Source: an uncultured Alphaproteobacteria bacterium
Lineage (GTDB): Bacteria > Pseudomonadota > Alphaproteobacteria > Caulobacterales > Caulobacteraceae
Direction of reading: 5' to 3'
Assembly: GCA_903933475.1 (NCBI GenBank)
Contig: CAIZKE010000245.1
Span: forward strand, 1 to 12,588
DNA: 12,588 bases
Both the position numbers and the translations under genes were made by a program. Positions 1 through 6,693 of this stretch are shown here, piece after piece. The notes under the pieces were generated by a model. It was given only the letters and a program-made list of their open reading frames with translations, was not told the origin of the DNA and did no database searches. The stretch's first letter is position 1, and every line of letters begins with the position of its first letter.

Positions 1-1411
1 CCGCTCGGGCGTAACTGTCGATCGCCGGCATCAGGGCCAGCACCACCGGGAAGGTCAAAGCTGCAGCGCTGATGGCGATGATCCCAGCTTCGACGGGTGG
101 CGTGTCAGTGGGCCCAGGGGCCGGGTCGAGCCACATCACCTTGATCAGGCGCAGGTAATAGAAGGCGGCGATGACGCTGCCGACCAGGGCCGCCACGGCC
201 GCCCAGAGCAGGATGGGATCACCGGCATTCACTGCCGCCTTGAAGACATAGTACTTTCCCCAGAACCCGGCGAAGGGCGGCAGGCCAAGACCCGACAGGG
301 CGAAGATGGTCAGGGACAGGCTGAGCCAGGGGCGCTGCTGGAAGAGACCCGCCATGTCCTCGAGGGTCTCGAGGGGCCGGCCGTTGCGCGACAGGGCTGC
401 AAGGCAGGCGAAGAACCCCATCACCGACACGCTGTAGAGGGCCATGAAGACCAGCATGGCCTGGATCCCCTCGGCGGTACCCGCCGCGAGGCCAAGGATC
501 GCGTATCCCACATTGGCGATGGAGGAATAGGCCCACAGGCGCTTCAGGTTGGTCTGGGCCAGGCCCGCCAGGGCCCCCACGGCCACGGAGGCCAGGGCGA
601 TCAGGATGAGGACCTGGCGCCACTGGGGGATGGATTCGGGGAAGGCCTCAGCCAGGACCCGGGCGAAGAGCAGCATGGCCGCCAGCTTCGGTGCCCCGGC
701 GAAATAGGCCACCACCGGCGTGGGCGCGCCCTCGTAGACGTCCGGCGTCCACATGTGGAAGGGCGCGGCCGAGACCTTGAAGGCCAGGCCGCAGATCATG
801 AAGACGAGGCCGAAGAGGACGCCGGTGCCGGCCTGCCCCTGCACCGCCGCCGCAATGGCGTCAAAGCGGATTGCGCCGGAGAAGCCGTAGACGAGGGAGG
901 CGCCGTAGAGCAGCAGGCCCGAGGATAGGGCACCCAGAACGAAGTACTTCAGGCCAGCCTCCGAGGCCTTGGCATCATCCCTCTGCAGGGCGGCCAGGAC
1001 GTAGAGGGCCAGGGACTGGAGTTCCACGCCGATGTAGAGGGACAAAAGGTCACCCGCCCCCGCCATCATCCCCATACCCAGGGCGGCCAGGAGGATGAGG
1101 ACCGGGAATTCGAAGAGCCGGATCCCCCGCCGGGCGAACCAGCCCTGTCCAAGGGGGATCGCCACCAGGCTGCTGAGATAGATCACCACCTGGGCGAAGA
1201 CCGAGGCCGCGTCGGCGACCAGGGCCCCCTGGAAAGCCAGTCCCCTGGGGCCTGTGGCGGCCGCGAAGGTTGCGACAGCCAGGGCGGCCATGGCCCCAAA
1301 GCCGACCACCCGATCCGGACGCGGCAGGAAGGCACCTGCAACCAGCAGGGCAAGCGCAGCGCCGGCAAGGATGAGCTGGGGCGCGGCGAGGGCGAGGTCA
1401 GTGGTGAACAT
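1..1411 (-). CDS. nuoN: NADH-quinone oxidoreductase subunit N (3' end cut by window edge)
   Basis: Antiporter-like membrane subunit of complex I, one of three proton-channel subunits in the inner membrane. The frame is open from an ATG at 1411 to the window edge and gives 470 residues. The family is about 475-490 long, so only some 10 residues and the stop are missing. It is almost entirely hydrophobic helices (about 14 expected). Visible hallmarks are E130 in 'LYIGVELQSL', K212 and H219 in 'LAFKVSAAPFHMWTPD', K242 in 'FAGAPK', the loop 'LKRLWAYSSIANVGYA' (289-304) and K386 in 'FAGFWGKYYVF'. These match the E, K, K, K proton-path residues known in E. coli NuoN. The start follows the nuoM stop by 21 bases, with AAGGAA six bases upstream. 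It is the last nuo gene in the visible order. No defect is seen in the visible part. Confidence 0.97.
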   Translation of the reverse strand, partial: MFTTDLALAAPQLILAGAALALLVAGAFLPRPDRVVGFGAMAALAVATFAAATGPRGLAFQGALVADAASVFAQVVIYLSSLVAIPLGQGWFARRGIRLFEFPVLILLAALGMGMMAGAGDLLSLYIGVELQSLALYVLAALQRDDAKASEAGLKYFVLGALSSGLLLYGASLVYGFSGAIRFDAIAAAVQGQAGTGVLFGLVFMICGLAFKVSAAPFHMWTPDVYEGAPTPVVAYFAGAPKLAAMLLFARVLAEAFPESIPQWRQVLILIALASVAVGALAGLAQTNLKRLWAYSSIANVGYAILGLAAGTAEGIQAMLVFMALYSVSVMGFFACLAALSRNGRPLETLEDMAGLFQQRPWLSLSLTIFALSGLGLPPFAGFWGKYYVFKAAVNAGDPILLWAAVAALVGSVIAAFYYLRLIKVMWLDPAPGPTDTPPVEAGIIAISAAALTFPVVLALMPAIDSYARA

Positions 1412-1432
1412 GGCGGTTTCCTTCGACCTCCC

Positions 1433-2917
1433 TCAGTGACCGACCGCAGTGCGGAAGGCGTCAAGAAGGCCGTCGACCGAACTGGCGGTAAAGTTGAAGA
1501 CGAGGCCTGGCTGGAAGCCCAGCCAGAGGGTTGCGATCACCAGCGGTGCAAAGATCAGCATCTCGCGAAGGTTCATGTCGGTGATCTCGGCGAGGGCCGG
1601 GTTGGTCATCTCGCCCAGGACAACCCGCCGGTAGAGGCTGAGGGCGTAGACCGCCGAGAGAATGACCCCCGTAGAGGCCGCGACCGCCGTCCAGGTCGAG
1701 CTGAAATAGACGCCGGTCAGGGTCATGATCTCGCCCACGAAGCCTGAGGTGCCGGGAAGGCCGACATTGCCCATGGTGAAGAGCAGGAAGACAGCGGCGA
1801 AGACCGGCATGCGCTTCACAAGGCCACCGTAGAAGGCGATCTCGCGGGTGTGCATGCGGTCGTAGACGACGCCCACACAGAGGAAGAGCGCGCCGGAGAT
1901 GACCCCGTGGCTCAGCATCTGGAAGATGGCACCCTGCACGCCGATCACGTCGAAGGAGAAGATGCCCATGGTCACGAAGCCCATGTGGGCCACTGACGAA
2001 TAGGCGATCAGCTTCTTGATGTCCGTCTGACGGAAGGCCACCAGCGAGGTGTAGATGATGGCGATGGCCGACAGGGCAAAGACCAGGGGCGCAAAGGCCT
2101 GTGAGGCGTCCGGGAACATGGGCAGGCTGAAGCGCAGGAAGCCGTAGCCGCCCATCTTCAGGAGGATGCCCGCCAGGATGACCGAACCGGCTGTGGGCGC
2201 CTCGACGTGGGCGTCAGGAAGCCAGGTGTGGACCGGCCACATGGGCATCTTGACCGCGAAGGAGGCGAAGAAGGCCAGCCAGAGCCAGGTCTGCATCCAG
2301 GGCTCGAACCGGAAGGCCAACAGGTCCGGGATGGAGCTGGTGCCGGAGGCACCGATCATGGCCAGGACGGCGGCCAGCATCAGCACCGACCCCAGCAGGG
2401 TGTAGAGGAAGAACTTGAAGGCGGCGTAGACCCGCCGCTTGCCGCCCCAGATCCCGATGATCAGGAACATGGGCGCCAGGCCGAACTCGAAGAAGGTATA
2501 GAAAAGCACCAGGTCGAGGGCGCAGAAGACGCCGATCACGAGGGTCTCGAGCAGAAGGAAGGCGACCATGTAGGAGGTCACCCTCTGATCCACCGACGTC
2601 CAGGACGCCGCGATGCAGATGGGCGTCAGGAAGGCCGTCAGGACGACGAACAGGATGGAGATCCCGTCCACGCCCATCCGGTAGTGGACGCCAGCAAACC
2701 AGGGGATGTCCTCGACGAACTGGAAGCCGGGATTGGCGGCGTCGAACCTCATCATCAAGAGGACGCACAGGCCCAGGGTGACAAGGCTGGTGATGAGCGC
2801 GATCCAGCGCGCGGTCCCGTCGCCCCCGACCGAGGCCGGACGGCCGGCGCGGAGGGCGAGAAGGAGGGCCGCGCCCAAGGCGGGCGCGAAGGTGATGAGG
2901 GAGAGGATGCCGGTCAT
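1433..2917 (-). CDS. nuoM: NADH-quinone oxidoreductase subunit M
   Basis: Antiporter-like proton-pumping subunit of the complex I membrane arm, 494 residues, normal for the family (E. coli 509). Hallmarks are E144 in 'TFFEFGLAPMFLIIG', K223 and H230 in 'AVKMPMWPVHTWLPDAHVEA', K254 in 'ILLKMGGYG', the loop 'DIKKLIAYSSVAHMGFV' (299-315) and E396 in 'SGFVGEIMTL'. These correspond to the known E and K channel residues of E. coli NuoM. About 14 membrane helices are expected. An upstream in-frame ATG at 2956 would add 13 residues. I reject it because it lies inside nuoL and has no hydrophobic character, whereas 'MTGILSLITFAP' is the usual N-terminus and has a strong ribosome site 7 bases upstream. 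nuoL ends 13 bases before this start; nuoN begins 21 bases after the stop. Confidence 0.97.
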   Translation of the reverse strand: MTGILSLITFAPALGAALLLALRAGRPASVGGDGTARWIALITSLVTLGLCVLLMMRFDAANPGFQFVEDIPWFAGVHYRMGVDGISILFVVLTAFLTPICIAASWTSVDQRVTSYMVAFLLLETLVIGVFCALDLVLFYTFFEFGLAPMFLIIGIWGGKRRVYAAFKFFLYTLLGSVLMLAAVLAMIGASGTSSIPDLLAFRFEPWMQTWLWLAFFASFAVKMPMWPVHTWLPDAHVEAPTAGSVILAGILLKMGGYGFLRFSLPMFPDASQAFAPLVFALSAIAIIYTSLVAFRQTDIKKLIAYSSVAHMGFVTMGIFSFDVIGVQGAIFQMLSHGVISGALFLCVGVVYDRMHTREIAFYGGLVKRMPVFAAVFLLFTMGNVGLPGTSGFVGEIMTLTGVYFSSTWTAVAASTGVILSAVYALSLYRRVVLGEMTNPALAEITDMNLREMLIFAPLVIATLWLGFQPGLVFNFTASSVDGLLDAFRTAVGH

Positions 2918-2924
2918 GGTCACG

Positions 2925-2932
2925 CCCTCCTC
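2925..2932 (-). promoter_or_regulatory. Ribosome binding site deciding the nuoM start
   Basis: GAGGAGGG on the minus strand, 7 bases before the ATG at 2917 and overlapping the nuoL TGA stop (2931-2933). It is the best Shine-Dalgarno match I noticed among the gene starts. It fixes the short nuoM start against the upstream ATG at 2956, and suggests that ribosomes finishing nuoL can reinitiate on nuoM. Confidence 0.75.
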
Positions 2933-4979
2933 AAGCCCGCCAGGCCCAGAGGGCAAAGGTCAGGAGACCCGCCACCCCGAGCAGCATGACGAAGGCGTAG
3001 TGGTACAGGTAGCCGGTCTGAAGCTGGCCAGTACGGCGACCCAGTGCGTAGGAGACAGCGGAAACGCCGTCGGGCCCCAGGCCGTCGATGATCTTCTGGT
3101 CCCCGACCTTCCAGAACAGGTCGCCCAGCGCCTTGGCGGCCCGGACGAAGGTGGCCTGGTAGAGCTCGTCGAAGAACCACTTGTTGTAGAGGAAGGACCA
3201 GACCGGTCCCTTCCGGGCGGCGAGGCGCGCGCCCATGCCCTCGTTGGCGATATAGACATACCAGGCGATCGCAAAGCCGATGGCCGACACCACCAGGGGT
3301 GCCCAAAGTACCCAGGTCGGGGCGTGATGGGCGTGCTCGAGCACCTTGTTGGCCGGTCCGTTCACGATGGCACCGCGCCAGAAGGCATCGCGACCCTCGC
3401 CCACGAACTTGTCCACGAAGACATAGCCGGCGGCCAGGGCACCGACTGACAGGGCCAGGATCGGCGCCAGCATGGACACCGGGCTCTCGTGCGGCGTGTG
3501 CGCACCCTGGCCATGCCCGTGGTCATCGTGCGCGTGGTCGTCCTGCGCAGGGGCGTGCTCATCGTGGGCATGCGCGCCCTCCCCGGCCCACTTCGGGGTC
3601 CCGTGGAAGGTCATGAAGGCCAGGCGCCACGAATAGAAAGCCGTCAGGCCCGCAGCCATGAGGCTGACGAGGAAGGCGAAGGCGGCCACCCCGCCATGGG
3701 TGTTGGCGGCAGCCCAGGCCGCCTCGATGATGGTGTCCTTCGAATAGAAGCCGGCGAGGCCAAGGTGCAAGCTGGGAATGCCGAAGCCAGTGATGGCCAG
3801 GGTGCCGATGGTCATGACCGCATAGGTCACCGGCAGGTAGCGCCAGAGGCCACCCATGCGCCGCATGTCCTGCTCGTGGTGCATGCCGTGAATGACCGAG
3901 CCGGCGCCCAGGAACAGGAGGGCCTTGAAGAAGGCGTGGGTGAAGAGGTGGAACATGGCCGCCTGGTAGGCACCGACGCCGGCGGCGAAGAACATGTAGC
4001 CGAGCTGCGAACAGGTCGAATAGGCGATCACCCGCTTGATGTCGTTCTGGGCCAGTCCGACCGTGGCGGCGAAGAGGGCCGTGACCGCGCCAACGACGGT
4101 GACGATGTCCCGGGCGACCGGGGCGACCTCGAACAGGGGCGACAGCAGGCAGACCATGTAGACGCCGGCGGTGACCATGGTGGCAGCGTGGATCAGGGCC
4201 GAGACGGGCGTCGGGCCCTCCATGGCGTCGGGCAGCCAGGTGTGCAGGAAGAACTGGGCCGACTTGCCCATGGCACCGATGAAGAGGAGCCCGCAGGCCA
4301 GGTCGACGGCGGACCAGTCGTAGCCGATGAACCGCCACTTCGAACCAGCGATCTCGTCAATGTTCGAAAAGACTTCGGCGAACTGGATGGAGCCGAACAT
4401 CCAGAAGACGGTCATGATGCCGAGGGCGAAGCCAAAGTCGCCCACCCGGTTGACAACGAAGGCCTTGATGGCCGCGGCGTTGGCGCTGTCCTTGTGGTGC
4501 CAGAAGCCGATCAGCAGGTAGGAGGCCAGGCCCACCCCTTCCCAGCCGAAGAACAGCTGCATGAAGTCGGCGGCGGTCACCAGGGCCAGCATGGCGAAGG
4601 TGAAGAGGGACAGGTAGGCGAAGAACCGCGGCCGGGAGGGATCTTCGGCCATGTAGCCCCAGCTGTAGACGTGGACGAGGGCCGAGACCGTGGTGACCAC
4701 CACCAGCATGACGGCCGACAGGCCATCGAGGCGGATCGACCAGTTGGAGATGAACTCGCCCACATGGATGAAGGGGGCAAGGGTCAGGGTAAAGGGCTCC
4801 AAGCCACCCCAGGTCCACTGGGCGAAAACAACCCAGGACAGGACGGCGGAAAGAACCAGCAGGCCAGTGGTGATCGCCTGGGAGGCGAGGTTGCCAAGAC
4901 GGGTGCCGACCAGGCCGGCGATGATCGCTCCGGCCAGCGGGCCGAAGACGATGAGGAGAAGAAGGACTTGCGGAGTCAT
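2931..4979 (-). CDS. nuoL: NADH-quinone oxidoreductase subunit L
   Basis: Distal antiporter-like subunit of the complex I membrane arm, with the long lateral helix, 682 residues (E. coli 613). Hallmarks are E147 in 'FFGWEGVGLASYLLIGFW', K239 in 'FIGAMGKSAQFFLHTWLPDA', H246, H264 in 'SALIHAATMVTAGVY', the loop 'DIKRVIAYSTCSQLGYMF' (313-330), and H348 and K352 in 'FTHAFFKALLFLGAG'. The C-terminal part (about 600-682, with 'YNKWFFDELYQ' and the last helix near 655-680) fits the lateral helix and its anchor. The extra length is partly a histidine-rich loop at residues 470-497. The ATG follows the nuoK stop by 9 bases. Its ribosome site is weak: AAGGG lies about 14 bases upstream, over the end of nuoK, so translation may depend on coupling. 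Confidence 0.98.
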   Translation of the reverse strand: MTPQVLLLLIVFGPLAGAIIAGLVGTRLGNLASQAITTGLLVLSAVLSWVVFAQWTWGGLEPFTLTLAPFIHVGEFISNWSIRLDGLSAVMLVVVTTVSALVHVYSWGYMAEDPSRPRFFAYLSLFTFAMLALVTAADFMQLFFGWEGVGLASYLLIGFWHHKDSANAAAIKAFVVNRVGDFGFALGIMTVFWMFGSIQFAEVFSNIDEIAGSKWRFIGYDWSAVDLACGLLFIGAMGKSAQFFLHTWLPDAMEGPTPVSALIHAATMVTAGVYMVCLLSPLFEVAPVARDIVTVVGAVTALFAATVGLAQNDIKRVIAYSTCSQLGYMFFAAGVGAYQAAMFHLFTHAFFKALLFLGAGSVIHGMHHEQDMRRMGGLWRYLPVTYAVMTIGTLAITGFGIPSLHLGLAGFYSKDTIIEAAWAAANTHGGVAAFAFLVSLMAAGLTAFYSWRLAFMTFHGTPKWAGEGAHAHDEHAPAQDDHAHDDHGHGQGAHTPHESPVSMLAPILALSVGALAAGYVFVDKFVGEGRDAFWRGAIVNGPANKVLEHAHHAPTWVLWAPLVVSAIGFAIAWYVYIANEGMGARLAARKGPVWSFLYNKWFFDELYQATFVRAAKALGDLFWKVGDQKIIDGLGPDGVSAVSYALGRRTGQLQTGYLYHYAFVMLLGVAGLLTFALWAWRA
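3489..3572 (-). other. Histidine/aspartate-rich loop within NuoL
   Basis: Codons 470-497 of nuoL encode nine histidines (H470, 472, 475, 482, 484, 487, 489, 494, 497) mixed with Asp, Glu, Ala and Gly, for example 'DDHAHDDHGHG'. It sits in a polar loop between hydrophobic helices: one ends near residue 458 and the next begins near 502. Alternating CAC/GAC codons make the DNA low in complexity here. E. coli NuoL has no such tract. From general knowledge, some alphaproteobacterial NuoL proteins carry similar His-rich loops. Metal binding is plausible but not shown. Confidence 0.85.
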
Positions 4980-4988
4980 CTCTGGAAA

Positions 4989-5297
4989 TCAGCCCTTCAT
5001 CACGGAGGCGTCGTCCACGGCGATGTCCCCGCGGTTACGGAAGAAGGTCACCAGGATCGCCAGTCCGACGGCGGCCTCGGCCGCAGCGACGGTGAGGATG
5101 AACATGGCGAAGACCTGCCCGATCACATTGTGCAGGTAGCTCGAAAAGGCGACGAAGTTGATGTTCACCGCCAGCAGGATGAGCTCGACGGACATCAGGA
5201 TGACGATGATGTTCTTGCGGTTCACGAAGATGCCGAACACGCCAATGGTGAACAGGATGGCGGCGACCGCCAGATAGTGCGCCAGACCGATGATCAT
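4989..5297 (-). CDS. nuoK: NADH-quinone oxidoreductase subunit K
   Basis: Small membrane subunit (ND4L homologue) of the complex I proton path, 102 residues, the usual length, with three membrane helices. E38 in 'ILMSVELILLAVNINFV' and E74 in 'TVAAAEAAVGLAILV' match the two membrane glutamates E36 and E72 of E. coli NuoK that matter for coupling. The ATG at 5297 gives the standard N-terminus 'MIIGLAHYL' and overlaps the nuoJ stop in ATGA, so nuoJ and nuoK are translationally coupled. The same frame stays open far upstream through nuoJ, but that is a GC-rich read-through and not protein. nuoL starts 9 bases after the stop. Confidence 0.97.
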   Translation of the reverse strand: MIIGLAHYLAVAAILFTIGVFGIFVNRKNIIVILMSVELILLAVNINFVAFSSYLHNVIGQVFAMFILTVAAAEAAVGLAILVTFFRNRGDIAVDDASVMKG

Positions 5298-5911
5298 TCC
5301 TGGATCCCTTCCCCGGGCTTGACCGAGACGACGCGCATGCCCGTGGCGGGCGTTCGGGCAACCTGGTCGGCAATGACCTGGCGCTTGACCCCCGGCTTGT
5401 GGCGCAGGGTCAGGACGATCGCCCCGATCATGGCCACCAGCAGGACCAGCCCCGCCGCCTGGAAGAAGTAGACATAGTCCGTGTAGAGGACCCGGCCGAT
5501 GGTCTCGGCGTTGGCGACGTCCGGCGCGGACGCCATTGGGCCCGTCGAGTCCGCCGCCTGCCCGCGGTTGGCGATGACCGCCGAGACGGCGACCATCTCG
5601 AAGGCGAGGACCCCGGCTACAGCCGCTCCGAGGGGCATGTAGCGGGCGAAGCCCTGCCGCAGGGAGGTGAAGTCCACATCCAGCATCATGACGACGAAGA
5701 GGAAGAGAACCGCCACGGCGCCGACGTAGACCACGACCAGCAGCATGGCCAGGAACTCCGCCCCCATGAGGACGAAGAGCCCCGCCGCCGAGAAGAAGGC
5801 CAGGATGAGCAGAAGGACCGAGTGCACGGGATTGCGGGCCGAAACCACGCCGAGCCCCGCCGCGATCGTCACCGCCGACAGCAGATAGAATGCGATTGCC
5901 TGCAAGGCCAC
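5294..5911 (-). CDS. nuoJ: NADH-quinone oxidoreductase subunit J
   Basis: Membrane subunit (ND6 homologue) of complex I next to the quinone cavity, 205 residues from a GTG start, within family range. About five helices are visible. The diagnostic segment is 'GAEFLAMLLVVVYVGAVAVL' (residues 50-69), with E52 and Y62 in the third helix, which carries the pi-bulge that moves during turnover in other species. Start choice: between the GTG at 5911 and an ATG inside nuoI (6046) the frame holds no other ATG, GTG or TTG codon. The GTG gives 'MALQAIAFYLL', a normal NuoJ N-terminus, and AAGAGGGA lies 9 bases upstream. The stop overlaps the nuoK start in ATGA. An 83-base gap separates it from nuoI, the longest in the window. 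Confidence 0.94.
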   Translation of the reverse strand: MALQAIAFYLLSAVTIAAGLGVVSARNPVHSVLLLILAFFSAAGLFVLMGAEFLAMLLVVVYVGAVAVLFLFVVMMLDVDFTSLRQGFARYMPLGAAVAGVLAFEMVAVSAVIANRGQAADSTGPMASAPDVANAETIGRVLYTDYVYFFQAAGLVLLVAMIGAIVLTLRHKPGVKRQVIADQVARTPATGMRVVSVKPGEGIQE

Positions 5912-5913
5912 CG

Positions 5914-5936
5914 GGTTCAGTCCCTCTTCTTGAACC
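5914..5936 (-). promoter_or_regulatory. Hairpin enclosing the nuoJ ribosome binding site
   Basis: On the minus strand GGTTCA and TGAACC form a perfect 6-base inverted repeat around an 11-base loop, AGAAGAGGGAC, which holds the Shine-Dalgarno sequence AAGAGGGA. The GTG start of nuoJ lies 2 bases after the stem. In mRNA this would put the ribosome site in a hairpin loop right at the start codon. The hairpin is at the nuoJ end of the 83-base nuoI-nuoJ gap (5912-5994), which otherwise holds no recognised element. The repeat is seen directly; a regulatory role is inference. The stem is short and could be chance. Confidence 0.45.
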
Positions 5937-5994
5937 GCCGAGCTCCGGGGGAGACGACGGGGTTTCCAGCACGTTCGGAATCGCCAACCGGGGG

Positions 5995-6486
5995 TTACCG
6001 GTAGGGCGCGTCCAGCTCCAGGTTCTTGGCGATCTCCCGCTCCCAACGGTCTCCGTTATCGAGCAGGCGTTCCTTGTCGTAGTAGAGTTCCTCGCGGGTC
6101 TCGACCGCGAATTCGATGTTCGGACCCTCGACGATGGCGTCCACCGGGCAGGCCTCCTGGCACAGGCCGCAGTAGATGCACTTGACCATATCGATGTCGT
6201 AGCGGGTCGTCCGGCGGCTGCCGTCCTCGCGGGGCTCGGCCTCGATAGTGATGGCCTGGGCCGGGCAGATGGCCTCGCAGAGCTTGCAGGCGATACAGCG
6301 CTCCTCGCCGCTGGGATAGCGTCGCAGGGCGTGCTCGCCGCGGAACCGGGGCGACTGCGGGCCCCGCTCATAGGGATAGATCACCGTGGCCTTGGGGCGG
6401 GCCATGTAGACCAGGGCCATGCCGAAGGCGCCGACAAAATCGGCAAGGGCTGCGCCCCGGACCACCTGGGAAATGCGATTGAACAT
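5995..6486 (-). CDS. nuoI: NADH-quinone oxidoreductase subunit I (two 4Fe-4S clusters)
   Basis: Peripheral-arm ferredoxin-like subunit that carries clusters N6a and N6b and hands electrons to N2 near the quinone site. It has 163 residues, the usual alphaproteobacterial and mitochondrial (TYKY) length. Two complete motifs are present: C64, C67, C70 and C74 in 'CIACKLCEAICP', and C103, C106, C109 and C113 in 'CIYCGLCQEACPVDAI'. The N-terminus, with 'MALVYMARPKATVIYPYERG' at 23-42, forms the amphipathic membrane contact. The ATG at 6486 has AGGA 4 bases upstream and lies 6 bases after the lipoprotein stop. The protein ends with '...LELDAPYR' and TAA. It is followed by the 83-base gap before nuoJ. 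Confidence 0.98.
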   Translation of the reverse strand: MFNRISQVVRGAALADFVGAFGMALVYMARPKATVIYPYERGPQSPRFRGEHALRRYPSGEERCIACKLCEAICPAQAITIEAEPREDGSRRTTRYDIDMVKCIYCGLCQEACPVDAIVEGPNIEFAVETREELYYDKERLLDNGDRWEREIAKNLELDAPYR

Positions 6487-6492
6487 GCCGTC

Positions 6493-6693
6493 CTACTTTC
6501 CCTTGCACTCGTAGCCCGACACGCGGCGGTCATTGCCGTCCGGCCGGGGCACCAGATCCTTGCCCTGGCTGCGGCACTGCTCTCGCGCCTGGCGCAGGGT
6601 GTCGTAGGTCGCCACGTCGCCTTCTGGGGTCGAAGCGCAGGCGGAGGCCAGCAGCCCCGCGGCCGACAGGCAGATGACCAGGGCGAGCTTCAT
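6493..6693 (-). CDS. Small predicted lipoprotein inside the nuo operon, function unknown
   Basis: A 66-residue protein with a Lys-2 start, a hydrophobic stretch at 3-18 and a lipobox-like 'LLASAC' with Cys19 as the likely lipidated residue after signal peptidase II cleavage. The position -3 residue is Ala rather than the favoured Leu/Val, so the lipobox is acceptable but not ideal. The mature part is about 48 residues, polar and charged, with Cys40 and Cys63 that could form a disulfide in the periplasm ('REQCRSQGKDLVPRPDG', 'VSGYECKGK'). I do not recognise the family. It is not one of the 14 canonical Nuo subunits. Its ATG overlaps the nuoH stop in ATGA and nuoI begins 6 bases after its TAG, so it should be translated with both. 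An accessory or assembly role for complex I on the periplasmic side is inference. Confidence 0.85.
   Translation of the reverse strand: MKLALVICLSAAGLLASACASTPEGDVATYDTLRQAREQCRSQGKDLVPRPDGNDRRVSGYECKGK

Noticed and set aside
2000..4050. Similar DNA near 2000 and 4020 (both contain 'gaataggcgatca'), suggesting a repeat
   Set aside because: These are the same conserved loop (IKKLIAYSS and IKRVIAYST) in the paralogous antiporter subunits NuoM and NuoL; NuoN has its own version. Ancient gene family similarity, not a mobile or recent repeat.
3489..5471. 660-codon open frame on the plus strand, antisense to nuoL, nuoK and nuoJ
   Set aside because: It is the shadow of GC-rich membrane-protein genes: reversed Leu/Val/Ala codons give a Gly/Asp/Glu/His/Gln-rich product with no recognisable domain. 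The minus-strand genes are certain.
4989..6371. 460-codon minus-strand frame that would fuse a long N-terminus to NuoK
   Set aside because: Only the last 102 codons are NuoK. The rest runs out of frame through nuoJ and part of nuoI and reads as Arg/Pro/Ser/Gly-rich non-protein. The ATGA start at 5297 is standard.
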